A DNA stretch of 64,000 bases from Hyperoodon ampullatus. Taxonomy: Eukaryota > Chordata > Mammalia > Artiodactyla > Ziphiidae. The first letter of the stretch is position 1; every line of letters begins with the position of its first letter. Of this stretch, positions 52,601 to 61,600 are shown in pieces. The stretch lies in NCBI GenBank assembly GCA_949752795.1, contig OX457057.1:161549980-161613979 (forward strand), in the 5' to 3' direction. Below the pieces are notes generated by a model. That model was not told the origin of the DNA. It made no database searches and saw only the letters and a list, made by a program, of their open reading frames with translations. A program made the translations under genes and the position numbers.

Positions 52601-55600
52601 CTCGCCACTGTTATTCAACACAGTATTGGAACTCCTAGCCAGGGCAATCAGGCAAGAAGAAGAAATAAAAGGCATCCAAATTGGAAAGGAAGGAGTAAAA
52701 CTGTCACTATTTGCAGATGACATGATTTTATATATAGAAAACCCTGAAGACTCCATCAAAAAACTCTTAGAAATAATAAATGAGTAAAGTAACAGGGTAC
52801 AAAATCAATATATAAAAATTTGTTGCATTTCTATATGCTAACAATGACCTAGCAGAAAGAGAAATTAAGAAAACAATCCCATGTGCAATTGCAACAAAAT
52901 AAAACATTTAGGAATAAATAAAACCAAAGAGGTGCAAGGTCTGTATATTGAAAACTATAGGGACTTCCCTGGTGGTGCAGTGGTTAAGAATCCACCTGCC
53001 AATGCAGGGGACACAGGTTCGATCCCTGGTCCAGGAAGATCCCACATGCTGCGGAGCAACTAAGCCCGTGTGCCACAACTACTGAGCCTGCACTCTACAG
53101 CCCGCGAGCCACAACTACTGAAGCCTGCATGCCTAGAGCCCATGCTCCACAACAAGAGAAGCCACTACAACGAGTAGCCCGCGCACCGCAACGAAGAGTA
53201 GCCCCCACTCGCCTCAACTAGAGAAAAGCCCATGCGCACAACAAAGACCCAATGCAGCTAAAAATAAAATAAATAAATTTAAAAAAAGAACTCATACAAC
53301 TCAAAACAATAAAAACAAACAACCTGATTTAAAAATGGGCAGAGGGGCTTCCCTGGTGGCGCAGTGGTTGAGAGTCCGCCTGCCAATGCAGGGGACAAGG
53401 GCTCGTGCCCTGGTCCAGGAAGATCCCACATGCCGTGGAGCAACTGGGCCCATGAGCCATGGCCACTGAACCTGCGCGTCCAGAGCCTGTGCTCTGCAAC
53501 AGGAGAGGCCACAACAGTCAGAGGCCTGCGTACCGCAAAAAAAAAAAAAAAAAAAAAATGGGCAGAGGAACAGAATAGACATTTTTCCAAAAGAAGACAT
53601 ACGTATGGTCAACAGGTACATGAAAAGATGCTCAACATCACTAATTACTATGGAAATGCAAAACAAAACCATAATAAGATAGCACCTCACACCTGTCAGA
53701 ACGGCTATTGTCAAAAAGGCAAGAAATAAGTGGTGGCAAGGATGTGGAGAAAAAGTGAAACCTCTTGGTGGGAATGTAAATTGGTACCTCCACTATGGAA
53801 GACAGTATGAAGAGTCCTCAAAAAATTAAGATTAGAACTATCATATGATCCAGCTATCCCACTTCTGGGTATTTATTCAAAGAATATGAAAACACTAATC
53901 TGAAAAGATATCTCAACCCCCATGTTCTTTGGCATTATTTACAATAGCCAAGATATGGAAACAACTGAAGTGCCCATCAACAGACGAATGGTAAAGGAGA
54001 TGTGGTATACATGTACATAACGGAATACTGCTCAGCTTTAAATAAAATATAAACGTCTTGCCATTTGCAACAACATGGATGGAACTTGAGCATTTTATGC
54101 TAAGTAAAATAAGTCAGATAGAGAAAGAGAACTACCACATGATGCCACTGATGTGGAGTATTAAAAAAATGAATAAACAAACAAAAATAAAATAATGTAC
54201 AAACCAAACAAAAACAAATACATATATATGGAGAACAGAGTAGTGATTACCAGAGGGGAAGGGGGGAGAGCAAAATGGGTAAAGGGGGTCAGGCCAACTA
54301 TGGTTACAGATGGAAAATAAATTTTTGGTAGTGAACACGTGGTAGGGTATCCAGAAGTAGAAATATAATGTTGTACACATGAAACTTATATAATGTTATA
54401 AATCAACATTACCTCAATTACAAATAAATAATTTTGTTTCCTAAAGAGTAAATTTACAAGGTTCAATTTCATTAGCAGATAGTTTTAATGCCATCCTGAA
54501 ATTGTTAAAAGCATAGTATCTTTTGAAAAAATATCCTAGGGCTTCCCTGGTGGCACAGTGGTTAAGAATGTGCCTGCCAATGCAGGGGACACAGGTTCAA
54601 GCCCTGGTCCGGGAAGATCCGACATGCCGCGGAGCAACTAAGCCCGTGTACCACAACTACTGAGCCTGTGCTTGAGAGCCCGTGAGCCACAACTACTGAG
54701 GTTGCGTGCCACAGCTACTGAAGCCTGCGCGCCTAGAGCCTGTGCTCTGTAACAAGAGAAGCCACAACAATGAGAAGCCTGCGCACCGCAACAAAGAGTA
54801 GCCCCTGCTCGCCACAGCTAGAGAAAGCCCGTGCACAGCAACAAAGACCCAAAGCAGCCAAAAATAAATAAATATATATATAAACTTATAAAAAAGAAAG
54901 AAAGAAGAAATATCCTGGATTATTGAGAAGGTCTTTCTTCTATACAGATAGCAAATATCTATAAAATAAAAATCTATCCTTCTTTTTTAAAAAGCTGAAG
55001 AACACAAGTAACAAATACGAAATTTTAAAACAGCTACAGACAGAAGGGATATTGCCTTCAAAGGAACATCCATTAGATGGACAGCTGGCTTAAATATCAT
55101 AAGGGAAACCAGAAGCCAGTGTAATGATACCTTCCATGTGCTGAAGATAGTAACTACCAACCTAGAATTCTATACCTACTGAACATATCTTTCAAGAATA
55201 AGCACAGGGCTTCCCTGGTGGCGCAGTGGTTAAGAGTCCGCCTGCCGATGCAGGGGACGCGGGTTCGTGCCCCGGTCCGGGAGGATCCCACGTGCCGTGG
55301 AGCGCCTAGGCCCGTGAGCCATGGCCGCTGAGCCTGCGTGTCCAGAGTCTGCACTCCGCAGTGGGGGGGCCACAACAGTGAGAGGCCCTCATACCACAAA
55401 AAAAAAGAAAAAAAAAAGAATAAGCACAAAATGATATTTTCAGGTGAACGTAACTGAGTTTGCCATCAATAAACCCTTACAAAATGAAATCCTAGGGCTT
55501 CCCTGGTGGCGCAGTGGTTGAGAGTCCGCCTGCCGATGCAGGGGACACGAGTTCGTGCCCCGGTCCGGGAAGATCCCACATGCCGCGGAGCGGCTGGGCC

Positions 55601-58600
55601 CGTGAGCCATGGCCGCTGAGCCTGTGCGACCGGAGCCTGTGCTCCGCAAGGGGAGAGGCCACAACAGTGAGAGGCCCGCGTAACAAAAAAAAAAAAAAAA
55701 AGAAATCCTAAAAGATACAATTCAAATAGAAAGAAAATGTTCCCAGAGGGTTTGAGCAGCAAGACTGAAGAGCTAAGAAACTGAGAAATACGTGACTAAA
55801 TCTAAATGGATGTTATTATTATTATATGCGGTTATTTTCTTGAGGGGTTAAAAACAATAACGTTAATTACAAAACAAAAATAGATCAGAAGAGGACGTTA
55901 AAGAAATTCGTGTTCTAGGGCTTCCCTGGTGGCACAGTGGTTGAGAGTCCACCTGCTGATGCAGGGGACACGGGTTAGTGCCCCGGGTCTGGGAAGATCC
56001 CACATGCCACAGAGCGGCTGGGCCCGTGAGCCATGGCCACTGAGCCTGTGTGTCCGGAGCCTGTGCTCCACAACGGTAGAGGCCACAACAGTTAGAGGCC
56101 CGCGTACCGCAAAAAAAAAAAAAAGAGAAATTTGTGTTCTAATATCCTTGTATTGCTACATACATATGCTGTACTTCCTAGAGTAATCACTGAAATAACA
56201 TAGTGGAATGATTAAAAAACCTCTTCAAAATAAGGCATACAAGGTGAGAAAAATAATAGGTAAGCCAGTGACTTTTCACTAGGGCCACTGGGTTCTCTCC
56301 AGTGCTTGCAAAGTTTAGTTGTCATCTAAGGATTTGGGCGGATTTTATATCCGTACAATGATTTTGGAACGCACCCATTCTATGGCTCCCTCCCTTTAAG
56401 TATTACACCCTAACTTCTAGCTGTTCTGCTATTCCCAAACAATGTCCTCTAATCCTGCAAGCCAGCAAGGCTGTAGACTGGGGAGTGACCTCAGGAAAGA
56501 AACTGAAAAATTCCTGATTTACCTACTGCGGTTTGACTTCCAAGGGTAGACTTCTACTTTTCTGCCTGCTTTAGATTTTGTATATGAGAGTATTAGCTCA
56601 TCAAACCAGAAAAAAGATATAGAAATAAAGATATGAATGAGATACATTCAGTTAAAAAAATTATGGAGCACCTACCATGCACCAAACATTGATCTAGGCA
56701 CTGGAGATACAGTGGTAAATATGACAGACAATATCCCTGATCTCAGGAATTACAATGTTGTATGTGAACAAACAATTAAAATAATACCAGATAGTGTTAT
56801 AGAGATAAAACAAGGGGCTTCCCTGGTGGTCTAGTGGTTAAGAATCTGTCTTGCAATGCAGGGGATGCCACTTCGATCTCTGGTTGGAGAACTAAGATCC
56901 CACATGCTGTGGGGCAGAAAGCCCATGCACCACAACTACTAAGTCCACGTGCTCTGGAATCCGTGAGCCAAAACTAGAGAGCCCATGTGCCACAACTACT
57001 GAGCCCGCACACTCTGGAGCCCATGCACCACAACTAGAGAGCCCGCGTACTGCAACTAATGAGCCTGCACACTCTGGAGCCCGCACGCCACAACTAGAGA
57101 GAAGCCCACACACTGCAACAAAGAGCCCGTGTGCCTCAACTAAAGATCACACATGCCACAACTAAGACCCGATGCAGCCAATAAAGAAAGAAAGAAAGAA
57201 AGAAAGAAAGAAATATTAATGGTACAGATGAACCTATTTGCAGGGCAGACATAGAGAATGCACGGGTGGACACAGTGGGCGAAGGGGAGGGTGGGATGAA
57301 TTGGGATATTAATTTTGACATAAATACACTACTATGTGTAAAATAGATAGCTAGTGGGAACCTGCTGTATAGCACAGGGAGCTCAGCCCGGTGCTCTGTG
57401 ATGGCCTAGGTGGGTGGGATGGGTGGGGGAGGGAGGTCCACGAGGGAGGGAATGTGTGTATGCTTATGGCTGATTCACTTCACTGTGAGACAGAAACTAG
57501 CACAACACTGTAAAGCAATTATACTCCAATTAAAATAAATAAATAATTTTTTTAAAAAAAAAGATAAAACAAAATGATGATGAATGACTGAAGAGGAAGA
57601 GTGCACTTTAAATTGACTGGTCAAGGAAATCCTTCTTGGGGAAATAACATCTGGGCTTAAATATGAACGACAAGAAGGAGCCAACCATGAGAATTCTTTG
57701 AATAAGCTATTTCAGTGACCAGCATGGGCAAAAGCCCTAAGGCCAGAAGCAGTTTAGGAAGGAAATTGCAAAGAAAACAAAAAATGGAAGCCACCTGGCT
57801 GATATGAGAGTAACGGACATTGGCTATGAGTGGGTCACAAATTTAGCCCTGACCTCCCTGATGGAAGTATTAAAAAGAAACCTAGTCAGGGCTAAAATGC
57901 ACCCTAGAAAACAATGCTGAGTAGTGACTCGTCCAAAAACCATACTTTGCATAATTATTTATAATACTCAAAAATCAGAAGTGGACTGAATTAATCTAAC
58001 AATAAAGGGACAGTTAAACAGGCTACAATGCATGTTTAGCTAATAGATTACTTATGTACCTATTAAAATTGAGAACTATAACATATAAATGTATTTATGC
58101 TATAATGTTGAGTGGAAAAATGGAATATAAAATAGTATGATTACTATTTTATATAAGCCTAAAAACCCTACAAAACCCTCATCCCCAACATCCAATAAAC
58201 GAAACTGAAAGAAACTCATCAGATTTCTAAATTGAATGCATTTGAATGGTGGCATTACAGATAATGTTTTTTCTTCTTCTTTTCTCTTTATTGTGTTTTT
58301 CAGATAAAAAAAGTAAGGAATAATCCACGTATATGTTAGCAACTGATAAGTTATTTAGGTTGAACAGACAAATATGGTGTAATAAATGTGTATGGCATGT
58401 ATAATTAAGAGTTCTGAGGGAATAAACATAAAATTAGGTGCATAACTATAGCTACATAAACCAATGTTGTCTATATGGATGAAAGTGCCTCCTGCTCCAT
58501 CCCACTCCAATCATCTCCCACCACTAGGGAATTCTTTAAAAAACATATATCTGATTGTGGCAGTTCCCTTTAGTTGCTCCCCTGTCTGGACATTGTGTCC

Positions 58601-61600
58601 AGACTCCTGCACATGGCTATGGGTCTCCACCTTAGTTTACTGTCTACTTCTCTGACATCATTTGCCATGCACCAATTCCAGTACATCCTCTATTATGTAG
58701 CCAAACAGAACCACTTAAAATTCCTCATATTTGAGATATTTCATGCTGCTCTCCCTTTGCCTGAAATGTCTTTCTTTTCTTGTCTGTCCAGTTATAGAAC
58801 TAATCTTCCTTCAAAGTTTCATGCAAATGCCACCTCTATTATGGGGCCTTCTCTGATTACCCTGAACAGAGATAAGCGCTCTTCCTTTTGCATCTCTACC
58901 ACACACTGCAAAATTTTCTAGCAAATATGACACAGCACAATTATTTTTGTCTACGTGCCTATCTTTCATACTGTCTACAATGATTTCTTTGATTTCTTTG
59001 TTTCTCATTCTATGTTTTATTTTTGTATTCTGAGAACCTAGAATTGTTCTTGGCATCAAATGTTTGCTGATTAAACAGGAAACAAGCAAACATACCTCTA
59101 CTGGTCTCACCCAAGCCAAAGAACAGGGGATAGCCTGAGCTGGAAGCCTGGTGTAGCAGCACCTGCAACAGATAATCAAATATGTGAATATTTAATCATA
59201 TTTCAAAACCGCATTTTATGGAATCTCTTATCCATTCCTTGATTTAAGCTTTTCACACCATTTCAGAGTATTTTACTCATGCATTTTAAAATTAATGTCT
59301 TACACTTTAAAGTAACCTAAGAAATACACTTGTAAAAACATAATAGTCTTTGAAAACCATGCAATTAAAATATAGGTAGGATATGTATAACTGAAAATAA
59401 ATAAATAAATAAAATATAGGTAGGAACAGTTCAACCTTCATGCTATATAAATGCAACTCTTAGCATGACCCAAAGAATGATTTTCTTAACATAAGATTGA
59501 AATTTAGTCTCATGGTTCATTCAGATTCACAGTCATGAGAAAGACGCGAGAGATAATAATCCAACTGTGATTATAATGACCAAATGACCATTTGCCAAAC
59601 CTACACTAAGATGAAAGGGGGTGGAATGGAGGGTAGGATGGAGGGAGAGAGGCAGGAGAAAAGGAAGAGAGATCCTAAGCCCACAGAGCTTCAGCATTAC
59701 AGCTCAAAACTTAAGTTGTCCTTATTCAGTTTATTAACTCACTTGAGGAACCTCAGGGAGGACTTCTGAACAGTTCCAATATTTCCAAAGTCTGGATAGA
59801 ACACTTCAACTTCCTCTTTCCCAAGAATTCCATGGATAATGACCCGATACCACCACTTATCCTCAGAAATCCTTACACAACAGAGATGTCCCGGTTGGAT
59901 AAAATACTCTGGCATGGCATATCGATCAGAAACCAGCTGATAAGAATAGCAGCGCCTGTGGAATTCCATAATACACAGAAACCCATAGGGGAAGAAAAAA
60001 TTAAAGTTCATTTTTATTGATGTATCAAGAGCAGGAATGTCTTGGCAAAAGCAAAGAAAAAAATCCTCACTTTTTCTGATTTGGTAATGCTTATTATTAA
60101 TACCAATTAATTTTCTTTTTCTTGTCCAAATCCCTTCTCTTTATCAACAAACTTCTTCCAATAAAAACTTACTAAGTGATTATTATGTAACATTATGCCA
60201 GGTGTTCTTGGGTGGAAGGTGAATATATAATGTGGTAAAGTTAGAAAAAAACTTTTGGAGAGATACAAAGTAAATTATTCTTGTATATGGCACCAATGTA
60301 AAAATCAGACATTTGTTGTACATGAATAAATCTAAAGTAACTGAAAATGTAAACATTTTACATAGTGTTTACTAACAAAGGACATGATTTTTTCACTAGA
60401 GAAAAGATAATTTAAAGCAGTAGCTCTCTAAGTGTAGTTCACAAATCCCTGCGACCGTGATACCCTTTCAAAAAGTTCCTAAGATCAAAGCTATTTTAAT
60501 ATTTTAGTATTATTATGAAAATAGTTATTTGCCCTTTTCACTATGTTAATATTTGCATTGATGCTGTAAAAGCAAGGGTGGGTAAAATTCCTGGTGCCTT
60601 TGCTAAATCAAGGCAGTGGCATCCAACTGTACTAGTAAACATTTATTTTTCACTGCCATGCATTCACATTAAATAAAAAAGAAAGAAAAAAGAGGCTACT
60701 TTCACTTAAGAATGTCCTTGATAAAGCAATAAAAATTATTAAGTTTATTAAATCTCAATCACTGACTATCTTTTCAATATTCTCTGTAACAAAATGCAAG
60801 TACAAGTAAAATACTTCCCAAGTTGTTTTAATGAAAAGCACTTTTGCATTTCAGTTGTGAACTGAATTAGCTGCTTTTTGTGTGTGTGTGTGTGTAGATT
60901 TATTTTTACTTGGAAGATGAACTAGACACTCTTTTCATGGAACACCATTTTTGCTTGAAAGGTCACTCACAAACTATGTTTATTCAGACTTGGGTATTTG
61001 CCACACATTTTCTCAAAAATGAAGCAAGCTTGCCACTTCAAGGAAAACATTGACAGTATTTATTGTCAATGATAAAATTCAAAAGCATTCAAATGAAAAT
61101 TAGGATTTTGGCAATGCTGCATCCACCACCATAAACATGACAGCTTCCTAATACTTAATACTTTTCTGATGCAATCAGTGATACTGTTAATGAATGTGAT
61201 TTTTTTAAAGATATATTGTATGATCAAATATGTCAACATCTGGAAGATCTATATAACTCAGTGAACCAGTATTTTCCAAAAGACCAATACATGATGTTTT
61301 AAAATCGTAGATGGTGGTAAAATTCAGGGCCAGTTCCACTGAGTCCACACTGAGAAGTTCCCTATGCTTACTTTAATGTTAAGCTACTGCTGTCTTGAAA
61401 TTCTTAATACTTTTTAAACAAGGAGTCTTACATTTTAATTTTGCACTGGAGCCTGCAATTACATAGCTAGTCCTGGATCCATTCAAAGTGTAAAGGCAGA
61501 AAATGTATTTTAACATAGTAGAGTTTGAAAAGTTCAAATTCCACACTGAAACTAACTTCAAGAAACTACCACTTGTCAAGTTTCAGTATACTATCAAAGA

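Larger units (their letters stand above)
48495..54430 (+). mobile_element. Near-complete old L1, antisense to TDRD5
   Basis: GC-rich 5' UTR at 48495-49200. ORF1 from 49219, with a Lys/Glu coiled coil ([17 protein letters not shown]), frameshifted after about 97 codons and traceable to 50110. ORF2 from about 50640 (endonuclease-like to 51500). RT region at 51902-52790, with [12 protein letters not shown] and an intact FADD box ([15 protein letters not shown]). The ORF2 end and 3' UTR run from 53570 to 54430. Two CHR SINEs are inserted. No long intact frame; inactive. Confidence 0.88.
54960..56260 (+). mobile_element. Decayed L1 ORF1-like sequence carrying three SINEs
   Basis: Pieces between the SINEs ('cctagaattctatacctact', 'gaagatagtaactaccaacc') follow an L1 ORF1/HAL1-like order similar to 34640-35150. 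Low conservation. Confidence 0.5.

Noticed and set aside
55154..56186. Several overlapping open frames on both strands
   Set aside because: All are translations of three adjacent CHR SINEs and their A-tails.
56820..56892. tRNA-Glu-like sequence
   Set aside because: A-box identity is high, but the anticodon arm and acceptor pairing are lost and it is continuous with a SINE body; it is a SINE head, not a tRNA gene.
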